Assembly (NCBI GenBank): GCA_947591315.1
Contig: CANQDD010000042.1
Span: forward strand, 1-64,000
Length of the DNA stretch: 64,000 nucleotides
Origin: an uncultured Clostridia bacterium
GTDB lineage: Bacteria; Bacillota; Clostridia; UBA1381
Direction: 5' to 3'
The stretch's first letter is position 1. Each line of letters starts with the position of its first letter. A model generated the notes under the pieces. That model saw nothing but the letters and a program-made list of their open reading frames with translations. It did no database searches and was not told the DNA's origin. Of this stretch, positions 27,801-42,800 are shown piece after piece. The position numbers and the translations under genes are program-made.

Positions 27801-30800
27801 ATCCTTACCGTCTATCAGTTTATTGTAGCTGAGAACCACGTCAACGGTAAATTCCTTCTCGTCTGTCGCAGTTGTGATGGTTACGTTCTTCGCGTGCTCT
27901 CTGTCCGAATGATTAGCGTCAGCGACCGCACTGTCAATCTCGTCACGGCGTGCAATCTTAATGCTTACGTTGTCGAACGCCGTCGCAAGTACATCGAAGC
28001 TTGTAACGCTGTGGCCGATATGTACATCGTAGTCCGTTACGGACGGGTTGTACTTCTGCGTCATGATAGCGTTTCTTTCGGGCGTTACTTCGTCAACATC
28101 CTTACCGGGTACGGGGAATACCCACAGATCCGTAAGTACCGGCTTATCTGTGTTGAATACGTTAATCACGTACTCGGATACGTTCTCAAGTCCGCTCTCC
28201 GCATACTCTGTCAGACGGAAGGTATAACGTCCCATACCCTTCGTGAGCTTCGTGGTTATGTTATCGGTAAATTTCGTTGTAACCGTGTAGTCGTTCATGT
28301 ATGCGTCGCTCGCCTCATAAGTGTCGAGTACCTGAACGTATACGTTCTCGTTTTCTTCGGTTATGCTGCCCGAAACACCCTCTATTTCCTTCATGTGCGT
28401 GATAAGCGAGTGTGCGAACAGCTCGAGGTCTTCGCTCGATACCATTACGTTGTAGGTATGTCTGCCGCCCTCAACCTCATGGTCAAAGCTGCCCAGACTC
28501 TTTTGAACGGTTTCGTTACCGTCCTCGTCTGCGGTCGTCTTAAGACTTCTTACAAGTATCTCCGTCACAAGCGGTTCATACTTGTCGGTGTCGAAGTCAC
28601 CGTCAGCGTTATTATGCGTTATGTCAAGATTCTTATAGTATACGCTGCCGTCCGTTGTTTCGACGCGTATATCGTATCTCTCTCTGTCGCTCGTAATGAG
28701 CTCTTCTATTGTGCCGTCCGTTAAGCGCTTGCCGTTTACTCTGATAACGGCATTCTCAGCGGCTGCCGCGCCGAGAGACATTGTAAGGTCTTTGCGCAGG
28801 CTGTAGTCTCCTGACTTATCGTTGGCTGTGTCAAGTCTCGTTACGGTGTGCGCCGAAGCTTTGTAAGCATCATCGCCGATTACCGATTGCGTGTCCGCGG
28901 TAAGGCTTGTAAGCTGTGCACTTGCCGCCTCGGACTTCTTCATAATTATGAGCGAATATCTCTGCGCGGCTTCCTCACCGATTGCAGATGTGATTATAAC
29001 CTTATTCACACCGCTGTGGACTGCAATTTCCTTAGATGCAGTGCCGTCGGTGCCGGATGCCGAACCGTCGTCCGCCGATATGGTCAGCTTCGGAGCATCC
29101 TTACCCGTGTATTCGGCAGCCGCATTAAGAACAACCTTATCAACGCCTTCATCGACGTACGCGTAGTAGTTCACGCCGCGCGCGTAGTTGTCGCCGCCCT
29201 TGGTGAATTCCGTCGTGAACGGTATCGTCTTGCCGTTCGTGTCCTTAAGCACAAGGCCTGTGTTCTTTGCAAGCGCGATGCTCTTAACCGTCTCGTGAGT
29301 ATGTCTGTTTATAATCATCGAGTACGCTCTTGTCGGATACTTCGCGTCATCTGTCGGATATACGAGCAGTGTGATCGTCGAATCCTTACCCTCCGGCAGC
29401 TTAGCCGTAAAGCTTGTCTTTGACGTTCTCGTAATAGCCGCTTTCGACGAGTATGCCGATACCACTACGCCGTCGTCGGGCAGACCGGTGGGTGCCTTCG
29501 AGCCGTCATCAAGCGTCTTGGGCAGCATCTTACCGAGCGTTTCTATATCCACTTCTTCCGCGTCATACGGTACGGATACGTAGTACGTTCTGATTGACGG
29601 ATCGAATACCGGCGCCATGCTGCCCTTGTCAACCGCAAGGTAGTCAAGGTCTGCGATCGGATCCTCCGGTCTGATTACGTTGAGTACGTAATGCACGCTC
29701 GTCTGTGAATCCTTCGTATACTTGTCGTCGTTGACGTCCTTCTTCACATCTGTCTTTGATGTCAGAACAATATCGAAGTAGTTGATGCCCGTTCTGAGCT
29801 TCGTGAGGTTGAGACGGTTGTCATTGTCAGTCTTTTCACCGTACGCCATATACGCTTCTTCAGCCTCGGACAGCTTCATGCCGCTCTTTGTGATAGGCAT
29901 ATTTCTGACGGTGACGCTCATGTTTTCCTCGTTGTGGAAGATCGCCGCGACGTCGATCTCGTCGGTCTTGGGATCAACGATTGCGGTGTAGGTGTGCTGG
30001 TTCTCGATGAAGTCGGGAATTATCGGCACAACCGTACCGTCAGCGTCTGTTGTCGTCACTGTGAGGTTGTCAAGCACGAGCTTGCTGTCGCTGTTCTCAA
30101 GCGTGTTATCCGCCGTTACGGGCTGCAGTCTGATACCTGTTTCGTCGGTTTCCGTCTGCGCCTTCTCCGCTCTGTTGATTACAACAACGTATCTCTCCTT
30201 CGAGCCGACGCTGTTCTCAACCGTCATATTGAGCAGGTTGTCGCCGCTTGCAAGACTGATTTCGTTCAGACCTCCCGACTGAGCGGGCGTGTTGTTAACC
30301 TTGAGCGTGTAGTCACTATTGTCAAGCGTGCCTCTTACCCATACCTTGCTTACGTCCTCGTCCACGTTCAGATAGTACGCGTGCTCGGAATGGTAGAAGC
30401 CTGTGGACAGCGTGTACTTCGACGCCTCAACGCCGGTTGACGTCGGATAAATGTCAATCGGGATATTCAGCTCGGGTCTGTCCTCGCCGTACGCTCTGTT
30501 GACCGTTACTATGTAGCGTTTCTCCGTGCCGTTATAGAGCTTAACGTCAAACAGTACCTCGGTATCGCCGTAAGGCAGGTCTGTGAGAGTATACGTCTGA
30601 CCGCTCTTATACGCTATCGGCAGAGCGTTGGAGTTGGAGTGGCTTATGTTGATGTACGATTCTTTCTCCACGCCGTCAACCTCGCCCTTAAGCTCGTCAG
30701 GTCTTAACGTCGGCGTGAAGGTAAGCGTCGATACGTCGTAATCGTACGATACGAAGTAGTTTGTAAGCTTGCTGTTCCAGTGCGGCGTCTCGTGCGAGAA

Positions 30801-33800
30801 CTTCTGATCTGACTCCGCCGCCGTATCCGCAAGCACGTCTATCTTCATATCGAGTATGTCGCCCGTGAGAGCAGGATCGGCTGTCGCGCGGAACGCGTCG
30901 ATTACGTAGCGCTCCTTTGTAACGCCGTCCTCGGCTGTTACGGTAACGACTATCATGTTGGAGCCTTCGTTCAGCGGTATGCCGTCGGGCTTTTCTCCGC
31001 CTATGTACGGGTCGGCTTCGGTGTCGAACGTGCTGCCTATACCGGAGTACAGTCTCTCGCCGCCGACTTTTCTTACTCTGAGCGTCGAGTTGTCGTTAGC
31101 CGCTTCCGCGGTAAGGTTAAGCTCATCCTCGTCATACGGTATCGAGAGGAAGTACTCATGCACGTCCTTGTCGAACATCGCCGTAAGGAGCGTGTAATTC
31201 GAGGACGTTATTCCCTTAAGCTCCGCGTTATGGCTTATCTTGCCGGACTCATCGTTATCCGTATCCTCGGCGCTTGCCTTGTTGATGGTTACGGAGTAGA
31301 ATCTCGTATTCTTTACGTGGTCACGGCTGTCAATGCCGCTGCCGTCGAGCTGGCTTACCTCAAACAGGAAGGTGTTGTCGCCCGGCTGGAGTATCGCGGT
31401 ATAGTTCAGAGTATTTGTAAGCTCCGTTCTTTCCTCATACTTATACGTGTTGCTGTCTGTCTTTGTGGAGAGCAGGTAGATACGGCTGTCCATAGCAAAC
31501 TCGTTCTTTACGAACTGCAGGCTTATCTGATGCGTATCCGCGTCTACAAAGTCATAGTAGTTGCCGTCGTACTCGTTCGTCGCAACTCTTCTCGTCAGCG
31601 GCTTGCCCGTGTCGGATCTGATGATGTTCGACAGGAACGGGAATTCCGGAGTTGTCTTTAAGGACGAATCCTTGAAGAATTCTATCGCGTATTCCTTCTC
31701 CGTGGCGAGCTTTCTCGACGATACGATGAAGATTACTCTTACTCTGTCGCCGTTATTGAGGTTGTTGGCGAATACGGAACCCGGGAACTGCGTACCCTTG
31801 CCTATTACAACCTCGTTGCAGTCAAAGCCGTTCTGCTCGTTCGTGAGGTCGCCGTAAACGTTGTTCTCACCCTGCGTGCCAAAGTTCTTAGGATCTGTAT
31901 GCTCGGGCATGTTGTAAACCATTCTGTATACAACGCTGTAGTCGTCCTCCATCGGAACAGGCTTGATTCTTATAGGCGTCTTTGTAAGGTCGAGATCCTG
32001 CGGAATCGTGTAGTGATACGTGAACACATCCGAGGTCTTGTCGTCCGAAGGAACGGCTATCGTATCATAATAGCTGTTCTCCGGCTCGTCGGGATCGCCT
32101 ATAATAATCTGTATATCGTTCAGTCTCGCGATGTTGTTGTTCGGATCCTTTCTGATGATACTGAACTTGTACGTATTGGTAACCGTTCTGTCCTCACTCG
32201 TTACCTTTATCTTTATGTCGTTTATACCGACCTTCAAATCGAACGTGTGTCTGTCGCCCGGATCGTACGACTGCAGAACGCCGCTCGTCGTGTAGCCGCG
32301 CGAGTTCTGAACGTACGTACCTGTCGCTCTGTCACTCATCTTGAGGTTCTTGAAGGTGATATGGTCGGCGTCGGTCTCCGCCTGAAGCGTGAAGCTGAAC
32401 TGCTCGTCCAGAAGCTCCGTAAAGTCTGTTATCCATTCATCTTCATCCGCAACATCTTTACCGTCCTTAAGCAGATAGTCCGCGTTAAGGAGCAGAGCCT
32501 CGTTCTCCATCTGCTCAATCGAGAGGAGATAATTTCTGAACGTCAGATTCTCGGTTTCAACGCCGCCGGTAAGCGTACCGTTGGTTACGCCTATCGTCAC
32601 AACCTGCGGAACGGCAACCGCGCCTCTCGCGGTAAACTGTTTGCCGGTTTCGTCGAAGAAGTCATTGCCCTGCGGCGTGAACGAGCCAATCTTCACAATC
32701 TTACCGGAATCAACCGTTATCACGCGTATTCTCGTCGTATCCATAGCCTTGGGCACTCTTGCGACGTACGCGTCGGCTATCGTGCCGTCGGGCATCTGAT
32801 GATTCTTCTCGAATATCGCCGTAATCGGCATATCGTATCCGAGCGAGTTGTCGGTCGCAAAACCGCCGTCGGGCGTGCCGAGAAGTATGCTCAGAATATC
32901 TTCCGTTGACGCCGGCAGTACCCAGAGGTTGTATTCCTGACTGTGCGTACTGCTTGTGCTGTCCTCAAGGTGTATCTTAAGGAGCGTCGCATGCTCGTAA
33001 GGCGGCGTATCAAATGCTGCATGATCATAGTCTGTGCTGCTAAACGGATGATGCGCCACGCCGGTCGCCATCGCGTATGTAAGTCCGTTACTCGGCGTCA
33101 TAGTGCCTGTCTCAAGAGTATGGCTGTGCTCGTTCAGGATACTCGTCGTTACAAGATACGGACTGTCGGACTGCGCCTCAATCTTGAGGTTTGTGCCGTC
33201 GGCAACGTAAGCAACAAAGTCGTTGCCCACTCTCTGCGCTCTTACATCGTTTACGATTACTCTCTCAACATTGAATTCCGTCTGGTTTCTGTTGATGGTT
33301 ATCGTGTAATCGTTAGTCTCCGTGCCGTCCTCGCTCGTTACCTTTACGATAAATCTGTTTACTCCCGGAGTGAGCGTTACAGGTGTTCTTATATCGCTTA
33401 TAGCCGCGTCGAGAACGTTGAGCGTCTCGCCGTCGTCGCCCTGTCTGAACAGCGATACGAGCGTACCGGAGTTCTTGTGTACGTGGTATGCGTAAGCGAA
33501 TATTTCAGCCGTTGTAACCGTCGGGCCAACCGATACCTCGTATTCCTTGAGGAGGTAGTGGTAGCCGTACGGACTGAAGTCTTCGCCCGTTTCGCCAAGG
33601 TCTGCGGGCGTATGATCAAGCTTGAACTGCGACAGCTCTGCTTCGTCTCTCAGGAGCGCGTAGCCGGTTACGCCGAGACCGACAAGATTTCTTCTGTCGT
33701 CGGGCAGCGTTTCCTCACCGGTGTGGTTGAGGTCGGCGTTATTTGAACGGCTGTGTATTATAATTCTGTACTCGTTCGTGAAGTCGCCCAGCACGAGCGT

Positions 33801-36800
33801 TACGGGTATCTCAATGTACTCCGCATTGTTCGGCATAAGCTCTTCCCTTGTGTACTCGCGTACTATCGGACTGCCGAAGCCGTCAGGATCGCTGCGCTTC
33901 TCTACCGGTACAGCCTTCTGCTGCAGATCGTACTTGTCAATGTAATCGCCTATCCAAATCTTGAGGTCGTCGGTTATGGGCGGTTCGCCGTTATACGGTT
34001 TGCTCTTAAGCTCCTGAACGGAGTCGTAAGCCTTCTGAGCGTCAGCCATGATTACATATCTGCCTTCATTGTTTGTCGGCAGATCTTCAAGCTCGTATTC
34101 CTGTACGGTCGGAACAAATTCCTTGCCTCTGAACGGTATCTTGTCGCTCGGAGCCGCAAGTAATGTATATCTGTTTGTGTCTCCCGTTGTATTGTTATGT
34201 TCGCTTCTTACATATACCTTTCCGTCCGCGGAGTTCGCGCTTCTGTAGTCGCCGCTGCCGGCGGTGTTCGCAAAGCCTTTTGAGCGTACCTCAAGCATAT
34301 CAAGCGACATATCCACATTGGTATAGTAGATATAGAGCTTGTAGAAGCCGGATACAATCGTATTCTCGGGATGGATCGTTATGCTGAAGGTGTTGAGACC
34401 GTCCGCAAGGTTTGTTACGCCCGCGTCGAGCGAGCCGGCAGCCATGCCGTTCCATATATTGGGCTCTACATCCTGCGGGTTATTCGTACGCGACATGCTT
34501 ACACGGGCAAGTCTGTCATACGCCTGAACAAATACGTTTGCCGTTCTCGTGTTGTTGTATACGTAGGAGATGAATACTCTGTTACCCTCATCGTCCGTTG
34601 TCGTCTCATCAGGCTCGCGCTTTTCAACCGTTATGTATTCGAGAATATCGTCTATCGAGCTCTTTCTGACAAGAACGGTGTATGTATTCTGCGGCGTCGC
34701 AGCATCGGCGCTCGAATAAATCGAAACGGGTACGTATGTCGATTCACCCTCGAGCGGAACTGCCGGATTGAATACCGTTCTGTCGTCCGCCGTTATGAGC
34801 TCGGGCTTCATATTGCCTACCGCCGCGTAGAAGCCTGTTGTCGAGGTGAACAGTACGGATACCTTCGCGGTTCTCTGGTAAACGGGAAGTGTCTCATTCT
34901 CATCCTGAATGTACATCTGTCTCGCGTTGTTCCAAGGCGCGTCTATGGTATCTTCGATCGTCACCTTCATACCGTTGCTGCCCTCAGTTTCTCTGTACAG
35001 AAGCAGCTCGTATTCTACCTTTATGCCGTTCGTTGACTGAACAGTTATAGGCATTCTTATAGGATTGGTTGCCGTCGCTTCGGATACGTTTACGCTGGGC
35101 AGCATTACGGGGCCTATATCATTTGTGACATAACCCTCTACCGTTATCTTCGACGATGCTACCGTCGGCTCGATATACAGATCTGTGAAGTTCGAGTCGC
35201 CCTGTACAACACCTATGAAGCCGTAGCTTCCGTTTCTCGACGCATAAGTCTGGTGCTCTGTATTATAATCAACCGTTATGGACTTAAGTCCCGTTCCCAG
35301 CGGCGTGTTCAGAATGTCAAGCATGTAGTACGCGCAGCCGTCCGTCGCGCTGTAATGCTCTGTTCTGCTGTTGTTCGGGTTGAAGTATACGCTTGCCGGA
35401 ACAATTCTGAAGTAGAGCTGCTGCTGCGAGATATTGGAGATAGGAATGTAGTTCGTTCTCTTCAAATATCTCGGCGTCTGGTCGTTCGATACGAACGTAC
35501 CGAGCTGTGCGTCGTACAATTCTATTACCGCGTACTCGCTCAACGCCTTAATCTCAAACTTCGAGTCACCGGACTCCTCGGGCATGTTGATTACATAGTA
35601 GTTATACATACCCGGCGTTTCCGTTGAGGGGCCTGCGTTTGTTCTGATACCGTTTGACGAAGCCTCGGGCATCGTTATATCCATCGGCTTATCGTTATAA
35701 TCGCGCAGATCGTAAGCCCTGATGTAATCGAGCAGAGCATCGTTCGACTCGCGTCTGATGTTAAGGTTGTATTCCTTCGTGTCGCCCGTGCCGGAGCCGT
35801 TTGTCGCGCGTACCCTTACGGTAATCATCGAGCCTGTCATAGGCACGTTGAAGCTGAGCCTCTGCATTGCGGGGCCTGCGATGTAGTCCGCATTAAGTCC
35901 CTTGTCTTTCGGATTAGTGTCGTCCTTTGTCTTGAGCTTAAACAGCTCCTTACCATCAAGAACAGTAGAGCTTGAGATGATTTCGTAGCTGTTTACGTCG
36001 AGAACATAGTCACCGTCCGGAGACTCATTGTATTCGCCCGTAAGCTCGTCATAGCTGTATCTTACAACGCCCTCGTGGTCAAGCTTGGTTATGTCGGTAT
36101 CAAGCTTGACATATGTGCGGTCTTCGGGATCTCTCAGCACGTATTCCGCCTCGTTGGGGTTGTCTGCCTTTATGTAGTCAATCGGATAGTACGCCTTGAG
36201 AACCGTTGTCTTATAGTTATTTGTTACGTTAATGTATGCCGTCGTCGCGTTCTGGTCTATGAGAACCTCATACGTCGCCGGATCTGACAGCGTGCCGCCT
36301 ATTGTCGAGCGCGTCGCGAGTATACCCGCGTAATTCGGCAGGTGGTAAACGCGCATCTCAATGTCAAGGTTCGGATCCACGTAATCAGCCGGACGGCGTC
36401 TTATGTAGAGCTTAACCTCGCGTATCTGGTCGGGCTCGCCGTTTACAAGGTTGTTCGAGCCTACGTAAATCTTATACAGCGTGTCGTCCGATATGGTTAT
36501 GAGACGATTTCTGTTCGATGTACGCGTCTCGTCGTCCGAACGTCCCGTTTCGGAATTGAAGCTTGCTCTTTCGTCGTATGTAAGCGGCTCTATATGGATT
36601 CTATCGCCTGTTGCGGGGTCAATTTCCCACTTGATCCAGTCATCCTCAGAATCCCTTTCGGGATTGTCAAATACGTTTACACGCGTGTTTTCACTCTCCG
36701 CTACCGCCCTTACTTCAACATTCTTCGTCTTGTACGGAATTGTAGCGTAGTACGCGTCAGTCTCCTCATCGTATACCGCGAGGTCGCCCGCAACGTAGAT

Positions 36801-39800
36801 TTCCTTAAGCGCGAGATTGTTTACCCTTCTGGTAAGAACGAGGTCGTATTCCTGCGGCTTCTGGTCGCCTTCCTTGTTCTCCACAATGACGTGATACGTC
36901 TTTTCGTTCACATCCTGCGGGAAGTTCAGATATACGTTCAGAGCGCCTGTTGTGTTATTGGACGGGCCTGTGAGCTGCGAGCCGATTACGTCACCGTCAT
37001 CGTTCGTTACGTCCACGCCGTCTATGATGTCGCCATCCGCGCCCGTTACGGTCACGATCGCCGATTTTACGTTCGGAACAAGTCTTACCGGAACGATTGT
37101 TGTTCCGTAGTTAACCTCCGCATGGATCGACTCGGAGCCGTCCTCGTTTACGGTATATCTGCCGCTTGCGTCCGGTGTAATCATGTTGGGCGTATGCTCC
37201 ATCTTGGCAGTGTCAGCCGCGCTGAGCGAAGGAGCCACACCGTCCGGTCCCGCAAAGTATTCGGGATCGAGCAAGTCCTCTCCGCCGTCGCTGACAGAGC
37301 CGTTTTCACCCTTTGTAGGCGCGATGTATACGTAGTCAAGCGTTCTGTCCTTGGGCACTCTCTGCAGACGCAGCGCGTATACTCTGCCTCTGCCGGTCAC
37401 ATCGTCATGCGCCGTGTTTGCAAGATCCTGAGATCTTACATATATACTGATCATCAGGCTCTGACCTCTCACCATATTGGTGATGGTCGTCGTCTGCTGA
37501 TGAACGGCGTATTTGGAGTTGTGAATTTTTATGCTTGCAAGCGGATGCTCCGTAATACCCTTAATCTCAACCGCCGTTACGTCGTAGTCGATATACGCGA
37601 TAAACAAATCGTTATTGTCTACACCCTGCGGTATAGTCTTAAAGTATTCTTTCTTCTCATCATCATTCGGCTGTCTTACGTTCGGTCTGTCCATAAGCGA
37701 GATCGAACCCGTTTCGCCCGCCCAGAGCGATACTATATGGTCTTTACCGTCTTTATCGGTCTTTGACGGATAATCGAGCCATTCGAGATTATCGTTCTCG
37801 GTATCCATCGGATACAGACGAAGCTCATAATACTTATGAGTTATGCCGTCCTCAGCCGTGGTTACAAATCTCATATAGGTGTAACCGTCCGCCTCCATAG
37901 CTTCGAGCTCCGTAAATGTATGACGTATGTTATATGTTCCGTCATTTGTTCCTTCGGTGCCCTTTTCCTTGTACTCGTCAGCGCCGTCATATATTACGTA
38001 CTTCGTATTGAGCTTAATATCCGTGGTTTCTTCTACGGTCTTAATAGCAATACTTACATCACTGTTCTTCTTGCCCACGTCGTCGGAGGACAGGTAACCC
38101 TTATAAACCTCCCATTCGTGCTGCTCGCCGTCAATCCACGCACTATGTTCTGTTCCCATGTGAGTGAATTCGTTGGTCTTTTCAGCCCAGTTGTAGGTAT
38201 TGGACGTAGATATCTGTATTGTATCAACGTCGGCGTTAGCGGATACCATCTTGAGGTACGCAACATGCTTCGACGACATTGAGCCGTCCTCGGACGTTAC
38301 GGTGAAGTATACCGGCGCTCTGCCGTTGTCGATATTGATCGGTATCCATACATAATTCCGTTCGGATACTGAAGTATGTATGAACTTCTTCGCGGCTTCG
38401 GTTCTCGTTACCGTGCCGGTCTCGTCATCTACCGTTATATCGTATACTGAAATTGCGTCACCGTCCGCGTTAGTTATGGTTATAACCGCGTTCTTGTCCT
38501 CGGTTTCGATATATACCGGAGCGTATGTGACAGCCGCGTCTGTAACGGTGTATCGGCTCGACAGTGTTTCTTCCTGATTGTCCGGATCTCCGTCGTTCTT
38601 TTTGCCGTACTTATGTCTGTCTCCGTCATAGTAACCGCCGTTTATGTCTATATTCGCGCCTTCTTCCGTTACGCTGCCCGGTATTCTGAGAAGTTTAAGG
38701 TCGGCATCGCTGCTCTTGCGGTACAGTGTAATTCTCACGTGAGTAACCGTGCCCGCCTCGCTGCGTGAATAGATGTCGATTACCGGAGCGACGTCGCTTC
38801 CGTCCTCGGATTCGCCTATCTTGATCTTCTCCGCGCCGCTTGCGTAACCGCCGTCCTCGTCTGCGCCGAGCGCATCGTCGTAATTGCCGTAGGTGAAGTA
38901 ACCCTTCGCTCTGTAGCCCGCTGCCGTATCCTCCGCTGTCAGCTCGTAGCCTTCATACTTCATTGTATACTCGGTATTCGGCAGAGTTACCTCTTCACCG
39001 TCCGTGTTCGGATTATACGGAGGCGTTACCTTGTTCTTCGTGAGCATGTTGACAAGCATATTGAGCTTATCACGGTTATCAGCGCCTTCATAATGAGTAT
39101 AGCCGTAGCTGAACTCATAAAGCTTGCTGCCGTTTTCTTCTTCGACAGGCTCCATGCCCTTCGTTGTGAAGGTGGCTTCATCGTCCGTGTCCTTGCCGAG
39201 CGTAACCTCAAGATTATCCTCATCACTGTACATCTGCGAGATGAACAGGTTGTAAATCTTAGATGTGCCGTAATGTATTGTCTCATGAGGCGAATGGAGA
39301 GTACCCTCCGTGCCTTCCGAAGCAAGCGCGGCAACCTTAACCTTTACAAGCGTTACGGCGTTCTCGCCCTCTACAAGCACCGCGCTCGGGAGAACATTCT
39401 CAAGCTTCGTTGTGCCGAGGTACCAGTCTGACCATATGATATGCTCGTCGTCGTCACCGTAGAGCTTGGCGTTGGCGGTGTAGTAATCTCCGGCTTCAGG
39501 ATCAAGATAGCCGTAGCTTACGTAATACTTGTTGAGGTCGTCTGCATTCTTATCATGACCGTCGGCTGTCTTATTGAGATCAAGCTCGAGGTATCCGGGC
39601 GTTCCCGGAGCTACTCTTACGTCAAATCTTTCCTTATCCGCCGCGTTCTGCTTAGCAATGTGCGGATGATCTTCATCATACAGCTTACCCTCAACCTTTG
39701 ACTTGTCATAAACCGTGATGTACGGCGTCATGTCAAGTCTCGTTATGTCGAGAGTGAACGTCTTCGAGGCAACGCCGTCGGTAGCCTTTACCCATATCTC

Positions 39801-42800
39801 GGTAGAGGTTGTTTCGCCGGTAAGAACAAAGTCTTTCTCGGTATCTGTATGAACTTTATAGCTGTTGTTATCCTTAAACGTTACGGTCGCGAGCGGCTCC
39901 TTCGTTTCAGCCGTAAGGTCTACGATTGACGCGGTATCGGGCACGTAAGCCTGATACTTGCTGTCCGCCGTCTTTTCGGCTATTATTGTCTGCGTCTTGC
40001 CGCTGCCGTCAACGTAATCCACGACTACTCTTTCAAGGTCCGCCACGTTGTTCTTTACGTAAATTCTGAGTATCTGGATTTCCTTCTGCTCGTAAGGCTT
40101 ACCCTTGTTGTACGTAACCTCGGCGTATACCTCGTGAGGTACGCCGTCCGCAAGCTCGGACGGTATGTTTGTCATACCGCGGTTCTCCTTGTATGCCTTT
40201 TCAAAATTGCTCCAGAAGGTTATCTGTACGCCTTCAACAACAGGCTTGAAGTAGATAGTCTTATCGCCTCTGCTGCTTACAAGAGCGTTATGGATTCTCA
40301 CGCTGCTGTCTGCGTCGTCGGTAAGCGTGTATGTTTCCTTCGGCTCGTTCGCCGCTGCGCCCTCTCTTGCGGTTACTTCTATCTTCTTGCCCGTCAGCGT
40401 TTCCTTCGCCGCGAGGTTGCCAAGCTCGTCAGGGTTGACGTATTCGGTGTAAGCGTCAATGTCGAGCGATACCTCGTGTACGAGTACAACGTGGTACTCC
40501 TTCTCGGCAATGCCGTCCATAGCGAGGATATACGCGTATCTGTCGAGTATCGCGCCCTGAGCGAGACCGATGTTCTCCTCGGTGTAGCTGCCTATTGCAT
40601 AATCGTCGCCTATCGTATCCTTCGTAAGACCGGATGCGGTATCGAGGTATACTTTTGCAAGCGCGTTTGCGGGTATTGCCTTAGCCGTCAGCGCTTCAAG
40701 CGTGTCTACGTCATACGGTACTCTTACAATATAGATTGTATCGCTTGCGCCGCTCTCGTTGGTTATCTGCGCCGCTTCAGCCTTAACCGTCTGCTTCTCG
40801 CCCTCGCTGTCCGTGTATGTTCCGGTTATTTCGAGGTCGGTCAGACTGTTGATTACGATTATTCTCAGGTATGCCTTCTTGTCAATCTTCGCGTCAACGC
40901 TCGGCTTGAGCGAGATGGTCATTGTGAGAACCGTCGAATCCTTAATACTATCCGTTACGGTAATGCTGTTTGAGTTGTTGTGCGTCGGAGTTGTTTCGTA
41001 CATGTCAATCACAGCGTTCTGTCCGAGCGCCTCCGCGTACATCTGTATATCGTTCGGGTTTTCGACAACGGTCTGGTAAACCGTCGCTTCCTCACCGTCA
41101 ATTACCTCCTGAACAGCCATACCGGTAAGAACGGTGTTCTCGACAATCTTATCGGTATCGTTTACATAGAGCTCCTTAAGCTCTAAGTCAGCTCTGTAAA
41201 TCGTGAGCGTGTACTTCGCTTCCTTCTTGTTGAGCGACGATACAACCGAAATATCTGCCGTCTGAACATCCGATACGAGCGCATAGTCCTCATACGTGTC
41301 GTATGCCGTTCTGCCCTGTCTCGTTTCACTCGGTTCAATCGTTACGTGCGAGGACTTGCTTTCCGCCGCCGCGAGGAGGTCTACGTTTCTCGTCCTTGCG
41401 GGAACGATTACCGCATACTCGTTGTCGCCCGTCTTAACGGCGCGCAGCGTCGTCTCGGTCGCTCTATCCTTATCGTACGTTACGTCGATATAATCGAGAT
41501 TATTGTTGTCGTTGTTCTTGTAAATTCTGATATACGCTATGTTGTTAAGGTTGTCGGGTATACCCTCCGCGCGTCCTTTGCCGACTCTTACCTGCAGCTC
41601 CGCGTAACCGTCCGTAAGACCTACGGAGCTGTTCGTGTAAATGTTCGGTGAAGCGGATGTGGGCATCGGTGCGCCTGCCGGCATGTAACCTGCCGTTACG
41701 CCCGCGTCATTGTTCTTCGCCTTAACCTGGAGGTCGGTATAGTCGCTGTCTATGAATATCTCATAAATATCGGTCATAACGCCGTCTACCGTCTCGGTTA
41801 CGGGTTCGTAGCGAACGCCCTCGGACTCTACGTATTCAATCTCGAGATCGAACAAGTGAACTCTGAGCTTATACGACTTTGACTTAGCGTCATCCGTGTT
41901 CGCGGTTACCGTTATCGTTCTTTCAATAACGGGTTCGAGCGTCGCCGTCTGGTCGTTCTGAACAGCTATGTGACGCGTCTTATCGCCGTCAGCGCCTCCG
42001 CCCGTAATCTGTACCCATGCGCCGTCGGACGTTGCGATTGCTTCAATGTCCACAAGCTCCGAATTTTTATCCGTCAGCAGCCATGCGTCGTAGCCTACAA
42101 CGTTGCCTTCACTGTCATACTCGGGTACAACAGAACTCGGTCCCTTTACGCCATGACGCGTGTAGTATACGTTGACCTCTTTGAGAGATACGTCGTCGTT
42201 CTCCTTATAGATGTTTACGTAGATTGTCTTGTAATCGTCAGGTTCCGCGTCCTCGGCTCTTATCTTGAACTCGTAGGACGTAAGCTCGCTGTCGAGACTT
42301 GCCTTAACTCTTATCTCATTTCTGTATGTCTTTGTGCCTATTGTCGACTCGTCGGGCAGTGCCGCGCCGATATCGGCGAGATCGCCGGTGAGCATCGCGC
42401 TTCTGCCGTCAGCGGTGACGATGATATTCTTCTCAATGTCGCTTGCGCTCACCTTCGCCGAATACGTTACGCCGTCAGCCTCCGGTTTGAGTGTTATAAC
42501 ATTGTCGTCTCTGAAGTTACCGTCGTCGTCCGTGCCGTCGTCGCTCAGCTTAACCGTTATGTTGCCTATGCTGAGGTTCTTTCTCACGAGCTTTAACGTG
42601 TATCTGTACGTGTGCGGGTTCTCGCCCGGAACGTCAACATATACGGGTATGTAGATTTCCTTGATGTCAGGTCTTAAGTATATGCTCGTGAACGAGTTCT
42701 CGCCGTAACTCTTATACTTATCCGTGTACGGCGTTTGATCCGTTCTCGTCTCGTTCTTTTCGTCGCCCGTAAGCGGCATCGTCACGTACTTAACCTGCGT

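Noticed and set aside
27321-28724. Long plus-strand ORFs across genes A, B and D (for example 467 aa here, 474 aa at 36342-37766, 340 aa at 7483-8505)
   Set aside because: They are antisense to continuous minus-strand frames with clear domains. Their translations are low-information and Arg/Val/Tyr-rich with no motifs, and they have no consistent ribosome binding sites.
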